From NCBI RefSeq assembly GCF_020537505.1, contig NZ_JAJBMO010000008.1, positions 62,001-126,000 on the forward strand: a stretch of 64,000 nucleotides of DNA. The letters are read 5' to 3'. The stretch is from Blautia glucerasea (GTDB taxonomy: Bacteria; Bacillota; Clostridia; Lachnospirales; Lachnospiraceae). This document shows, piece by piece, positions 7,949 to 16,371 of the stretch; position 1 is the first letter of the stretch, and each line of letters opens with the position of its first letter. The notes below the pieces were generated by a model that saw only the letters and a program-made list of their open reading frames with translations, was not told the origin of the DNA and searched no databases. The position numbers were made by a program, and so were the translations under genes.

Positions 7949-9496
7949 TTATTTGTCTTTTTTATGTTTTTCAAGATTACCATAATATTCTAATGCCTCC
8001 TTCGGGTAATCAAATTTTTCAGTGGCCAGCTCATGTGCTTTCCGGTGTTCCATACTAGGATTTTCTCTTTTTATTTTCATCTCGAGAAGCTCATGCTCTA
8101 TCAAAGTGCGGTCATGTGGCTTAATGTCTTTTCCTGTCATAAGTCTCTGCCAGCTCTGAGCTATGGCGCAATCAGGATCAAATCTGCGGTATGTCTTTAA
8201 ATCCGGATCAAAGAATGATTCATCTTCAAAAAGATATGCCTTTATCTTCTCTATGTCAGCTTCTTCTTTCCCAAGATTCTTTGCTATTTTCTTTGCGTCA
8301 GTAGAAAAACTTCTGATCTCTTTGTAATACATCTCGGCAAAGTTTTCTGCCTCTTCACTGAATATATCTGTGATCCTGGCTCCTGATATCATTATAGCAG
8401 AGTCCGCATCATTTGCAACGGATTTCCACTCTTTTTGTTTCTGCTCATACTTCTTTTTGTTCTCCGGATCCAGGGAAAAATCTGCCAGCCTACCGAACTT
8501 CTTTTCCTGCCTCTTTGCATACTGCTGCCTGTTTTCCTGTTCCTGCTTCCGTACCAGTTCATTCAACTCCGCTTTGGTATACCTGCTCTTCTCTGGCGGG
8601 GTGCTGATGCCTTCGAAATATGTAGTGTGACTATCTTTGCAGCGCGGATGGTACAGGCCTGCGGCTATGGCACTGCTCATAAGTGGATACTTGATTCCGG
8701 TAACCGGTGACTTTCCGTCCTTCGGACCATTGCTCCACACATCATCAACCAGCACTTTTCCCACAAAAGGCAAGCATTTCGGACAGGGATTTCCGCGCTT
8801 ATTCATAATCACTGTAGATATTCCCCATTCCTGGCGCTTCTGGCCTTCTCCTTGCAGGTATGCCCTTTTGCTGGCTGTTCTGATTGCCATATCCGCATAA
8901 TCAGCAAGCGCGTGTCTTGCACCGTTGGCATACTGCACGCAATTCAAGCCAGCCTTTACAAAATCCTCTGTAGCCATATCCACAGCTTTCTCATAGGTAC
9001 CAGCTCCTGTGTTTGCATATACCTGAGCATTGTAAATCACTTTTCGGTACTGGTCATTTGCCATTCGAAGGACAGCAATCTCAGCCTTCTGCATATCGTT
9101 CATGGTAGCGTTAATCAGGGTTTCCAGCTTTCTGTCATTCACCTTGAAGAACTCAGCTGTTGCCCCTTTGGAAATACGTTTAGCAGGAAATCCATTTCTG
9201 ATAGCTTCCAGGATTGCAATCTCCTGTGCCATCTCGCCTTCAGATCTGGACAGGGATATCAGTGTTTTTATCTGTGCATTGATATCTTTGAACTGCTTTC
9301 CATACTTCTTCTGATTGTCCTTCTTGTACTTTTCCAGGGATTTCAGCTGCAGTGCCTGCCACATGGTCCATTGTTTATCTTCGTCGATTTCTTCCAACTT
9401 GTGCCGGCGCATATTACGGATCACGGAAGATATAAGCTCATTTTCTATGGCTTCAAAGGCAGCTCCAATGTCGTAGACGGTGTTAAGCTTCTGCAT
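7949..9496 (-). CDS. Phage minor capsid protein (Phage_min_cap2) with C-terminal extension
   Basis: 515 residues. Residues 1 to about 300 match minor capsid protein 2, with the conserved Cys-containing segment MNKRGNPCPKCLPFVGKV and YHPRCKDSHTTYF, which probably bind metal. This family sits next to the portal and is a minor head component (SPP1 gp7-like). Beyond about residue 360 there is an extra 150-residue domain with IAQSWQRLMTG, HDRTLIEHELLEMKIK and MEHRKAHELATEKFDYPKEA. That end resembles C-terminal domains found on phage head proteins and polymorphic toxins. Its role here is unknown. The SD AGGAGG precedes the ATG. Confidence 0.85.
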   Translation of the reverse strand: MQKLNTVYDIGAAFEAIENELISSVIRNMRRHKLEEIDEDKQWTMWQALQLKSLEKYKKDNQKKYGKQFKDINAQIKTLISLSRSEGEMAQEIAILEAIRNGFPAKRISKGATAEFFKVNDRKLETLINATMNDMQKAEIAVLRMANDQYRKVIYNAQVYANTGAGTYEKAVDMATEDFVKAGLNCVQYANGARHALADYADMAIRTASKRAYLQGEGQKRQEWGISTVIMNKRGNPCPKCLPFVGKVLVDDVWSNGPKDGKSPVTGIKYPLMSSAIAAGLYHPRCKDSHTTYFEGISTPPEKSRYTKAELNELVRKQEQENRQQYAKRQEKKFGRLADFSLDPENKKKYEQKQKEWKSVANDADSAIMISGARITDIFSEEAENFAEMYYKEIRSFSTDAKKIAKNLGKEEADIEKIKAYLFEDESFFDPDLKTYRRFDPDCAIAQSWQRLMTGKDIKPHDRTLIEHELLEMKIKRENPSMEHRKAHELATEKFDYPKEALEYYGNLEKHKKDK

Positions 9497-9502
9497 ATGC
9501 GG

Positions 9503-9724
9503 TTACCTCCTGTTTGCATATACCTTAAAGCCCTGGCTTTTGAATATTCGGATCATGTCTTTCAGCTTTGTTTTGCTGGTACAGGCATCATTTCTAAGCT
9601 CAGCATAATCATTCTTTTCCAGAGCGTACACGCCCATCGGCACCTGCTCCTTTGCTACTTCCAGAAACTCCTGGTACTCCTTTCGGTTCATCCGGTATAT
9701 TCTGTTTGCCACCTTTACTTTCAT
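9503..9724 (-). CDS. Small phage protein overlapping the portal gene
   Basis: 73 residues from the ATG at 9724, which has GGTGGAG upstream. It begins MKVKVANRIYRMNRKEYQEFL and lies in another frame over the last 116 bases of the portal gene. Genes of this kind occur between portal and minor capsid genes in clostridial phages. No known function. Confidence 0.65.
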   Translation of the reverse strand: MKVKVANRIYRMNRKEYQEFLEVAKEQVPMGVYALEKNDYAELRNDACTSKTKLKDMIRIFKSQGFKVYANRR

Positions 9725-11234
9725 TATCTCCACCGCCTTCCAGGTCAATCTTAAAGTTTCCAACCTCCAGGTTCACTCCTGGTTCATCCACGTCCTGGAT
9801 GCCCTGCTCTGCCTTTAATCTGGCTATTTCTTCTTCTTTGCAGTGATCGTCCAGTGTATCTCCATACAGTTCTTCAACACACCGTTCAATGCTCATAATG
9901 CCACCCTGTTTCGCTTTGGCAACTGTCTCTACCTGGCTTTCGAATGACGGGTTTGCATATTCTCCAAACGGAATGTTGACCTTTACTTCTTCAATGCTCT
10001 TGTTATGCAGGATATTGTCTGCATTGATACACATTGAAACAACTCCCGGAAGAACTTCCTGCAATGCCTTTACAATTGCGTTCCTGGTGTACAGGGTTGT
10101 CTTTTCTTTTTCCCTCTGTGCTTCTGCATTATCCAGCTTCTTTGTGTCAATCCCCAGTGTAGACGGACTGATCACTCCCTGCAGGCACAGATCCAGGGCT
10201 GTAATGTATGATGCCATATAACTGTCATGAGGAATAACCGGCTGGTCCGTAACGACCTGATTCTTCTGACCTTCTCGCATATCTCCTTCCGCCGCAAAAT
10301 AGCGGTTGTCGAACGGATTCGGTTTTATCAGCATCCCTGTTTCAGGATCATGTGGAACCAGGCATTCCGGAATATAGGTCTTTGCTCTTCCGGCTCTTAA
10401 GGCATCCATCCACTGGGACCATGTCTCATCCAGTGAATCATAGCTGTCGAGCTTTCCATCGAATATGCTGCCGCCTCTGCCTTCATATCTGGTAGACTCA
10501 TAGATCATAAATGGTTCAGCCAGCATGACCGAATCATCAAATTTAATGTCTGTCAGATTCTCAGTGGCTTTTATAGATTTAATATCGACCAGTCTGCCGT
10601 CAAGATACAGCTCATTGATAATATAGCCATAGCCATAACGCTCATTCAGGACATACACTTTTCCTTTTTCTTTGTATGGTGTCTTGAATACAATCTCCCT
10701 GATTCGGTCTCTCTGGTAGACAAATTCAACTCTTTCACCCGGATACCACTCCAGTATCGGATAATCACTGATCGTTGTATCTATTGCCACTTTAAAAGCG
10801 CCATCTCCGATAAACAGTGTTTCTTTGAGGGCGCTTTCAATCTTTTTATAAAATTTATTATCTTTCTCAATTTCTTTCCACAGCTGTTCCTGCGCCGGCT
10901 GTTCAAATTCAAATTCGTTCATGTCCGGCAGAACAGTGAAAGAAAGAACTTTAACAGTCAGCCCCGGGAGACCAGTATGAATCTTCCGCATGTCCATTCC
11001 AGGGGTTGATCTACTTGCCCAGAACTTGTGTCTGTCTGCAAATTCTGCATTCTGCTGATAGATCTGTTCCAGCTCGTTTCCGTCACCCCTGTACCAGATA
11101 CGGTTCAGAATTGCGTGTCCTTCGAAATCCATCATCTCATTGATCTGAAAGTTAAAAGGGTTCGCCGGAAGAACATTCAGCCAGCTCCGGACCGTCTTTT
11201 TTATGTTTTCATTTAATCTTTCCATCCATTTCAC
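9609..11234 (-). CDS. Portal protein
   Basis: 541 residues. The portal forms the dodecameric DNA channel at one capsid vertex and binds terminase. It follows terL with a four-base overlap. Typical features are the central domain (FIGDGAFKVAIDTTISDYPILEWYPG), the long stem helices (GIDTKKLDNAEAQREKEKTTLYTR), and a Gly/Ser-rich acidic tail. The tail from about residue 490 is low-complexity. The start is GTG at 11234 or the ATG three codons later, both near AGAAAAGGTG. Confidence 0.88.
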   Translation of the reverse strand: MKWMERLNENIKKTVRSWLNVLPANPFNFQINEMMDFEGHAILNRIWYRGDGNELEQIYQQNAEFADRHKFWASRSTPGMDMRKIHTGLPGLTVKVLSFTVLPDMNEFEFEQPAQEQLWKEIEKDNKFYKKIESALKETLFIGDGAFKVAIDTTISDYPILEWYPGERVEFVYQRDRIREIVFKTPYKEKGKVYVLNERYGYGYIINELYLDGRLVDIKSIKATENLTDIKFDDSVMLAEPFMIYESTRYEGRGGSIFDGKLDSYDSLDETWSQWMDALRAGRAKTYIPECLVPHDPETGMLIKPNPFDNRYFAAEGDMREGQKNQVVTDQPVIPHDSYMASYITALDLCLQGVISPSTLGIDTKKLDNAEAQREKEKTTLYTRNAIVKALQEVLPGVVSMCINADNILHNKSIEEVKVNIPFGEYANPSFESQVETVAKAKQGGIMSIERCVEELYGDTLDDHCKEEEIARLKAEQGIQDVDEPGVNLEVGNFKIDLEGGGDNESKGGKQNIPDEPKGVPGVSGSSKGAGADGRVRSGKE

Positions 11235-12598
11235 CTTTTCTGTTCCTCCTCAAATCCAATCAAGTCACGGTATGGAATCCATCCGTACTGCTGGGAGTTG
11301 ATCGTGTGGTCATTTCTATCTTCCGGAATGTCTTTATCTTCATCCCAGGAATATTTCTCCATCTCTGAAATATGATTTGTACAGGTATCCACTACCAGAT
11401 AGCAGCCCTGCTGGATCCAGCCAAGTTGAAGCTTGATTCTGTCCAGGATTTCTACTTTTTTGTAGGATTCCACAAAGTTATACAGGCATCCGTTCAGGCG
11501 CTTGTATTTCCGCAGTTCTGTGATCGTAGCCGCATCTGCGCAGTCAATAAAGGTTTCCCTTGCAAAGCCCCAGTCCTTACGGCATTTTTCCAAGAACTCA
11601 ACAAATTTTACTGCTGTATCGGATGGAGCAAGAGGCTGATCCAGATCTTTGTTACTGTAAACTTTCTCAGCCAGGGTGATCAGTCTTCTATCTGTCGTAA
11701 TGCCCTGGAATACCATTGCAATTGTATCCGGGGATTTTGAAGAGTACGAAGTATCCAGACCGCAGGTAAACTTTTTGAATTTTATTTTGCCTGCTGCCAT
11801 CTGAGCTTTTACCCATTTCTCAGATACTACATGTTTCTTTCGGCTGAAGTTCGGGAAGATCAGTCCGGTTGCTTTTCCTCTGAGGCCTAGGATCTTGTTC
11901 TTATAGATCTTTGTTCCTTTCGGGGTGTTCCGGATGATCTGGTCTTTCTTTTCTTCCGAAAGTCCTGCATTATCGTCAAAAGAAAAGAACCAGTGAACCC
12001 AGCCGGGCTTTGGTTCTTCCTTTAATTCGTCTTTAATCTCCTGCGGCGTGTCCTCTTCCCATTCAGGAAGCGGGCGGCTGCAGTTGATATACTCTTTATA
12101 TACATCCAGGCTGGGATCATCCGGGTTTAAGGTTGCCATGAGGTAATCACAGCGCATGGAAGCCTCACGGACAAAGTCAATATCTGCTGTGTTGATCTCA
12201 TCGATATACAGGCATCCATACTGACCGCCAAGGGCTTTCTTCCATTTCTTCTTGTTTCCATATCCCAAAACGTATATGGTTTTGTCCCCGGATGAAGTAT
12301 GAAAAAGAATATGCGGGATCTTGTCATCCTTGGTGCCGGATCCGTTGTACTCTACCAGGCTTCCGAAATCGTCCAGGATTCCAAGGTCTTTGTTGATAAT
12401 GTTTTTCTCTGCTGTTCCAGTGTCGTCTGCTGCCAGGATATGAAGCTTTTTCGGGCTCTGGGCTACCTTCAGCATAAACTTAAAAATTCCTACTGTAGTC
12501 TTTCCTGCTGCCGTGGTACCTTCCAGGAACTCCACCGGTGTCTGACATTTCAAAAATGCTTTGTATTTTTCAGACAGCACAAGATCCATGCTGCTCAT
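11231..12598 (-). CDS. terL: Terminase large subunit
   Basis: 455 residues. It is the ATPase-nuclease that cuts concatemeric DNA and pumps it into the head. Walker A is GTTAAGKTT (residues 27-35) and Walker B is LYIDE (130-134). The C-terminal RNase H-like nuclease has GLDTSY, FIDCADAA and the DRNDHTINSQQYGW end. All three acidic positions are present. It overlaps terS by one base at its start and the portal at its end. Length is normal. Confidence 0.96.
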   Translation of the reverse strand: MSSMDLVLSEKYKAFLKCQTPVEFLEGTTAAGKTTVGIFKFMLKVAQSPKKLHILAADDTGTAEKNIINKDLGILDDFGSLVEYNGSGTKDDKIPHILFHTSSGDKTIYVLGYGNKKKWKKALGGQYGCLYIDEINTADIDFVREASMRCDYLMATLNPDDPSLDVYKEYINCSRPLPEWEEDTPQEIKDELKEEPKPGWVHWFFSFDDNAGLSEEKKDQIIRNTPKGTKIYKNKILGLRGKATGLIFPNFSRKKHVVSEKWVKAQMAAGKIKFKKFTCGLDTSYSSKSPDTIAMVFQGITTDRRLITLAEKVYSNKDLDQPLAPSDTAVKFVEFLEKCRKDWGFARETFIDCADAATITELRKYKRLNGCLYNFVESYKKVEILDRIKLQLGWIQQGCYLVVDTCTNHISEMEKYSWDEDKDIPEDRNDHTINSQQYGWIPYRDLIGFEEEQKR

Positions 12599-13104
12599 TA
12601 TCCGTCTCCGCTGATCTGCTTGATCAAGCTGTCCAGTTTTGATTTTTCTTCTTTCATACCGCTGAGCTGAAGCTTGTCATTCCACATTGCCAGATGGCGT
12701 CCAAGCATATCCAGGGCTTTCAGTTTGTCTGCAAGCTTGATTTCTCTTTCTGTGCCATCTTCTCCAAAGGATTTTACTTTCACAGACTGTATAGCTGCCA
12801 GATCGTCCCTGGAGGCATCTTCTTTTAGCGTTGCGTCTTTTGCATTGATCACATCATCTGCATTTACAAACGCAATTCTGGCCAGTTCCAGAAGAACACG
12901 GTCAGCATTGATTCCGGTTCTTTTGGATCTTTCTGCGATTGCCTCTGAAATTGCTTCTGAAACTTGGGTTTTCTGGAGTAGCTCATGTCCGATTTCAGAG
13001 GCTCTCTGACCATTTTTCGCCTTGTATCCGGCTCTTATGGCGGCCTGGGTAGCATTCAGGTCAATCAGATACTCTTCCACAAATCTCTTCTGTTTTTTTG
13101 TCAC
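12598..13104 (-). CDS. terS: Terminase small subunit
   Basis: 168 residues starting with GTG at 13104 behind AAGGTGAG. The N-terminal helix-turn-helix TKKQKRFVEEYLIDLNATQAAIRAGYK is the Terminase_2 signature that recognises the pac or cos site. The C-terminal part (LADKLKALDMLGRHLAMWNDKL) mediates oligomerisation in the family. It is directly upstream of terL. A pac site would lie in or near this gene. Confidence 0.93.
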   Translation of the reverse strand: MTKKQKRFVEEYLIDLNATQAAIRAGYKAKNGQRASEIGHELLQKTQVSEAISEAIAERSKRTGINADRVLLELARIAFVNADDVINAKDATLKEDASRDDLAAIQSVKVKSFGEDGTEREIKLADKLKALDMLGRHLAMWNDKLQLSGMKEEKSKLDSLIKQISGDG

Positions 13105-13252
13105 TCAGGCTCACCTTCTTTCAAAAATATAATAAAATACAGTCCTGCCAGCACCATCCACGACAGCCGATTGCCGCCGTCAATCATGAAAGGAGGTGAC
13201 CGCGTTAAGAATTACGGCTGGTGCTGTGCACGCTGTACGAAAATTGGCATAG

Positions 13253-13281
13253 AAAAAGCAGCCCCGGAAAGAGCTGCCTTT
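13253..13281 (-). terminator. Terminator after the DUF2971 gene
   Basis: On the minus strand a GCAGC/GCTGC stem (with a bulged G) is followed by TTTTTC, 17-45 bases after the DUF2971 stop. It separates that gene from terS. Confidence 0.75.
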
Positions 13282-13297
13282 GTGTTGGTGTGTAACA

Positions 13298-14191
13298 CTA
13301 AATTATACGCTTAATTTCTAAGCTATATTGTATTCCTGAACTTATTTGCATTTCATAAAATGGAATTTTCTTTCCCTTTGCTATATTAGCTAATATGCTT
13401 TTATCCTCACTTGTGCATTGAGTGCCTACAATTATTGCCTTAGGTTTTATTTCTGCATATGAAATCGGATTTTCCTGACTAATATCTATTGTCCTTGGAA
13501 TTAGTCTCCACTCCTTTTCATATGTCCAACTTTCGCTTTTAGTTGTCGCCATGTCTGTTAATAATCTATTAGGTATTTCTGGCAATTTTGATACATCTAA
13601 ATTCGATGGTAAACAATACTTTAACAAATAGTCATGAATACTTTCAGTCATGTCTACCTGTTTATTAGTATATTGAACTTTCGATAGTTTTATTTTCTTA
13701 TTAAGTTTATCTTTACTGTATATAGTGCCATTTTCTATGTCTTCCTTTTCGTAAGCTATCAAAAAGCCTTTGTGGTTTTCTGCATAATGCGACCACATTA
13801 ATTCTGAGTCATACTCTTCTGAAAAACAAATTATTTTCATATAATTTCGATAATTATTTCTTATTTGATCAATTAAATCATTAATTGTATTTAAAAAATT
13901 AATTTGAAATTCCGTTTTTTTATCCGACATCCATAACGCTCTTCCAAAATGAGCCACTGTTGGATCGCTTTCTTGCAATCTATTTAAAAAATCATCCATA
14001 TGCTCCCAATTTTCTCTAATTGCAAATTCTATTTTATCTTTATCGACATAAATTCTATTATCGTATGGATCGTTAAAGTTAGCTGGCGTGGAAAAATATA
14101 ACCTATTTTTCTTTAACGCGTCTATATTCTTTGCAGCATCATTATTTAATTTTCTATATCTAAATAAGCAATTATCTAAATATTTTTCCAC
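13298..14191 (-). CDS. DUF2971 protein, probable phage moron
   Basis: 297 residues from a GTG at 14191 with GGGAGG nine bases upstream; ATG codons at 14227 and 14224 lack a good SD. DUF2971 hallmarks are present: FRYRKLN near the start, LYFSTPANFNDPYD (about residues 36-49), ICFSEEYDSELMWSHYAENHKGF, and SWTYEKEWRLI. The biochemical role of the family is not established. The gene is visibly richer in A and T than the phage genes beside it and is flanked by terminator-like hairpins. It sits between the packaging genes and a tRNA-like sequence. This is a classic moron position; a host-protection role is inference only. Confidence 0.85.
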   Translation of the reverse strand: MEKYLDNCLFRYRKLNNDAAKNIDALKKNRLYFSTPANFNDPYDNRIYVDKDKIEFAIRENWEHMDDFLNRLQESDPTVAHFGRALWMSDKKTEFQINFLNTINDLIDQIRNNYRNYMKIICFSEEYDSELMWSHYAENHKGFLIAYEKEDIENGTIYSKDKLNKKIKLSKVQYTNKQVDMTESIHDYLLKYCLPSNLDVSKLPEIPNRLLTDMATTKSESWTYEKEWRLIPRTIDISQENPISYAEIKPKAIIVGTQCTSEDKSILANIAKGKKIPFYEMQISSGIQYSLEIKRII

Positions 14192-14230
14192 TTTTCTTTT
14201 CCTCCCACATACATTTTCTTTCATCATACT

Positions 14231-14260
14231 ACAAAACGCCCCATATTTCTACAGAGCGTT
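14231..14260 (-). terminator. Weak terminator-like hairpin downstream of the tRNA-like sequence
   Basis: A seven-base stem (AACGCTC with GGGCGTT, one G-T pair) is followed by TTTGTAG on the minus strand. It lies 45 bases after the tRNA-like sequence and would end its transcript. Confidence 0.4.
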
Positions 14261-14304
14261 CGAAAAAAAATGTATGTAATTGGGATAGCTTCTTTCGAAA
14301 CCAA

Positions 14305-14378
14305 TCGGAACACCAGGACTTGAACCTGCGGCTCGGCTTAACGGCTCATGCTCCCTCCCGATCGGGGAAGTGTTCCGA
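14305..14378 (-). ncRNA. Degenerate tRNA-like sequence
   Basis: Read on the minus strand, the ends form a perfect nine-base acceptor-like stem (TCGGAACAC with GTGTTCCGA). A four-base D stem (TCCC with GGGA) has GGG and A in its loop, and the T arm has the consensus loop GG-TTCAAGT-CC. The anticodon arm does not fold. CCGTTAA could be the relic of an Asn (GTT) loop, but with C at position 33, and the flanking bases do not pair. Position 8 is also abnormal. It looks like a decayed or specialised phage tRNA. The 14192-14606 interval otherwise holds only a weak terminator and a possible 34-codon gene. Confidence 0.55.
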
Positions 14379-14541
14379 ATTTGTGATCCATACGTGCCGC
14401 TGTATCAATCACTTGGAGGTTTCTGTGTTCTTTTCTCTGAACCACATTTTTATTTACGTCTGCAACATTTTTCTGTTTTCCTACCCTCGAAGTACACAGA
14501 CAGCGTTGCGGCACTTGTCAATCATTTAATAAGGAGCTATT

Positions 14542-14646
14542 ATGAAATCTTTTCACCAAACCCAGTTTATATACTACCATGGAAAAAGCGAACATGACCG
14601 AACATTTTATAATTTTCCTAAATTATCTTTCAAATATCTGTCATGA
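14542..14646 (+). CDS. Possible 34-residue protein on the opposite strand
   Basis: MKSFHQTQFIYYHGKSEHD then RTFYNFPKLSFKYLS, with AAGGAG five bases before the ATG. It is convergent with, and overlaps, the end of the late-activator gene. No family is recognised and no promoter is evident. The SD is the only support. Confidence 0.25.
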   Translation: MKSFHQTQFIYYHGKSEHDRTFYNFPKLSFKYLS

Positions 14647-15080
14647 CGGATTCTGCAATTATCTTCTGTATATTTGATCCGCCGCTTCGGAAAACGGTAA
14701 TTCATATTAATGGCTACTGCTGCCCAGGTCATATCATCCAGATAGTAAAAGCGAAACATCATTCTCAGATCACTCTTTGGGATTTTCTCAATAAAATTAT
14801 CCACTGCATTTACAGCCTCCTGCAGCTCATCTTCCAGGATATGTAGCTTTAACACCCTCTTTTTTATCATGTTCTTCACCTGGTCTGCTTCCGGAAGGGG
14901 ATAACCGGTTATCTTAATTGGCCCTATGGTTCCATCTTTTCTTGTGCCTCTGACGGTGTCTGATACAACACCTTCTGCTTTGATTCTTTCCAGCCTGTGC
15001 TGATCCCGATCTATCCGTTCTTTCAGGTCACGGATTTCCCCTTTTATCTCCAGGTATTGTTCCAGAATGTCCTTGTCCAT
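14607..15080 (-). CDS. Phage late-gene transcription activator (DUF1492/RinA/ArpU-like)
   Basis: 157 residues from the ATG at 15080, eight bases after AGGAGG; the GTG at 15089 overlaps that SD. The N-terminus is a coiled coil (MDKDILEQYLEIKGEIRDL and on to residue 35). The C-terminal part, LRMMFRFYYLDDMTWAAVAINM, is a sigma-70 region-4-like helix-turn-helix. Proteins of this class turn on packaging and structural genes in Firmicutes phages. The location, last of the early genes and before terS, fits. The target promoter is not identified. Confidence 0.8.
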   Translation of the reverse strand: MDKDILEQYLEIKGEIRDLKERIDRDQHRLERIKAEGVVSDTVRGTRKDGTIGPIKITGYPLPEADQVKNMIKKRVLKLHILEDELQEAVNAVDNFIEKIPKSDLRMMFRFYYLDDMTWAAVAINMNYRFPKRRIKYTEDNCRIRHDRYLKDNLGKL

Positions 15081-15372
15081 CGGTACCACCTCCTGCTTTC
15101 AGTCGTTCCAGTTCCCAGTATGTTGGTGATCTGGTTATGCCGTTTGATAACTGTAATTGCACTACATGGGGATATAATGCTTTTATCCTGGCTTTCACCT
15201 TTTTGGTGATGATCTTCCCGTCACCAGAAGCATAACTGGTTTGTATGATCTGAATAACATCCCCTCTTTTGATTCCATGTTTCTCTTCCAGCTGCTTCTG
15301 CTGCCGCTCCCATTTCTCAGCTTCAGCTATCGCATATTCAGCTGTGGGATCCTTGTATTTTTCTTTATTCAT
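15028..15372 (-). CDS. Phage protein of unknown function
   Basis: 114 residues with a coiled-coil N-terminus (YAIAEAEKWERQQKQLEEKHG), then a small beta domain (KRGDVIQIIQTSYASGDGK, KVKARIKALYPHVVQLQL) that resembles SH3-like folds of regulatory proteins. It overlaps the activator gene. No family is named with confidence. Confidence 0.6.
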   Translation of the reverse strand: MNKEKYKDPTAEYAIAEAEKWERQQKQLEEKHGIKRGDVIQIIQTSYASGDGKIITKKVKARIKALYPHVVQLQLSNGITRSPTYWELERLKAGGGTDGQGHSGTIPGDKRGNP

Positions 15373-15387
15373 TTTACACCTCTGTTT

Positions 15388-15468
15388 CTAATCATGCAGG
15401 AGCCAGGCAATCACACCGAAGGCTCCGATCAGCACGCCAACACCCATTGCAACGATTACATCTATCAT
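15388..15468 (-). CDS. 26-residue membrane peptide
   Basis: The peptide is MIDVIVAMGVGVLIGAFGVI then AWLLHD: a single transmembrane helix with an acidic first residue pair and His-Asp at the end. GGTGGTG lies before the ATG and overlaps the stop of the upstream gene. Short membrane peptides are common in phage early operons. Function unknown. Confidence 0.5.
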   Translation of the reverse strand: MIDVIVAMGVGVLIGAFGVIAWLLHD

Positions 15469-15473
15469 TTATT

Positions 15474-15719
15474 TCACCACCCTCTTATACATCTTTTAAG
15501 AGCTTCTGGATCATTCTTTTCATATAAGCCACAACTCGATACCGTGTGGTTGATCCATCCAGATCCACAATTTCTTTTTTCTCTCCAAGATTCTAGATAA
15601 ACAAGATTGCCGCTTCCATGGCAAATCCCCCATTTTACACCATTTCTTAATCCTGGCTGTGGTCTACATCTTGGACACTCCGGGCAATCTATGTATTCTT
15701 TGTTTCCGATCTTACTCAT
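15474..15719 (-). CDS. Small Cys-rich phage protein
   Basis: 81 residues with CPECPRCRPQPG near the start, then cysteines at GICHGSG, RNCGSG and SSCGLY. The paired cysteines suggest zinc binding. Family and function unknown. It is part of the tightly spaced row of small early genes. Confidence 0.6.
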   Translation of the reverse strand: MSKIGNKEYIDCPECPRCRPQPGLRNGVKWGICHGSGNLVYLESWREKRNCGSGWINHTVSSCGLYEKNDPEALKRCIRGW

Positions 15720-15722
15720 CTG

Positions 15723-15890
15723 TTACTTTCTTCCATCCTGGCGAATGCTTCTAAGCATATCTTCAATCCCTTGTTCATAGCCTTCATAGAAACTATTAGC
15801 TCTTTCTATTTCCCTGCACTTTTTTCTTCCAGCTGCCGCCTGGAGGTTATCCGCAATTTTCTCGATTTCTTTGTATGTCTCTTTTTCCAT
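15723..15890 (-). CDS. Small helical phage protein
   Basis: 55 residues from the ATG at 15890, preceded by GAGGTGAG that overlaps the previous stop. MEKETYKEIEKIADNLQAAA then a second helix ending EGYEQGIEDMLRSIRQ. The longer frame starting at 16022 lies inside the upstream gene and is rejected. No known family. Confidence 0.55.
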   Translation of the reverse strand: MEKETYKEIEKIADNLQAAAGRKKCREIERANSFYEGYEQGIEDMLRSIRQDGRK

Positions 15891-15894
15891 TGTC

Positions 15895-16365
15895 TCACCT
15901 CGTTCTGAGGAACCTGGCCAGCATACTGTCTCTCCAGTCTGTTGCCTGTTCTGATTCCCATTTATTACAGCCATAATTGTCTGTGATCCAGATTCCTTTC
16001 TTTTCACAGAGGAAATCGTCATTGTGTCTGCAAGTCTTACAGGTTTTGTCTTTCACCTTTTCTTCCCAGTCAAATTTCTGTCCACATTTCAAGCAATACT
16101 TTGTAACTTCTTTTCCTGCAAAGAGTTGCTTGCAGGATGGACAACGGTATATAGTTGTATATCCTGTGTTGCACTCTATTTCAGGCTTTTTCGGCGGGCT
16201 TTCCCAGCCTGGGTTTAAATGGTTCCATTCTTCTTTTGCTTCCCTTGTCCAAGGTAAATCCTTACTTGTCCAATGGCACGCTTTGCATTGGAGGAACATC
16301 TTCCCATTCATTGCATCCCAGACTCTCATGTCATTCTTACCGCATTTCGGGCATTTTTTCTGCAT
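15895..16365 (-). CDS. Multi-zinc-ribbon protein, Lar-like N-terminus
   Basis: 156 residues with three zinc-binding units: CPKCGKND with CKAC (residues 5-35), CPSCKQLF with CLKCGQ (about 74-95), and CKTCRHNDDFLCEKKG with C further on. The first unit has the HLNPGW-type context of restriction-alleviation (Lar-like) proteins, but the match is weak. It could bind nucleic acid. It is part of the early row. Confidence 0.6.
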   Translation of the reverse strand: MQKKCPKCGKNDMRVWDAMNGKMFLQCKACHWTSKDLPWTREAKEEWNHLNPGWESPPKKPEIECNTGYTTIYRCPSCKQLFAGKEVTKYCLKCGQKFDWEEKVKDKTCKTCRHNDDFLCEKKGIWITDNYGCNKWESEQATDWRDSMLARFLRTR

Positions 16366-16371
16366 TTTCCA

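Noticed and set aside
13190-13315. Plus-strand frame after AAAGGAGG near 13190
   Set aside because: The SD-like run is there and a GTG or ATG follows, but the 18- or 42-codon products match nothing and cross the DUF2971 terminator.
15723-16022. Long form of the 55-residue protein starting at 16022
   Set aside because: The extra 44 codons lie inside the zinc-ribbon gene, and a better SD precedes the ATG at 15890.
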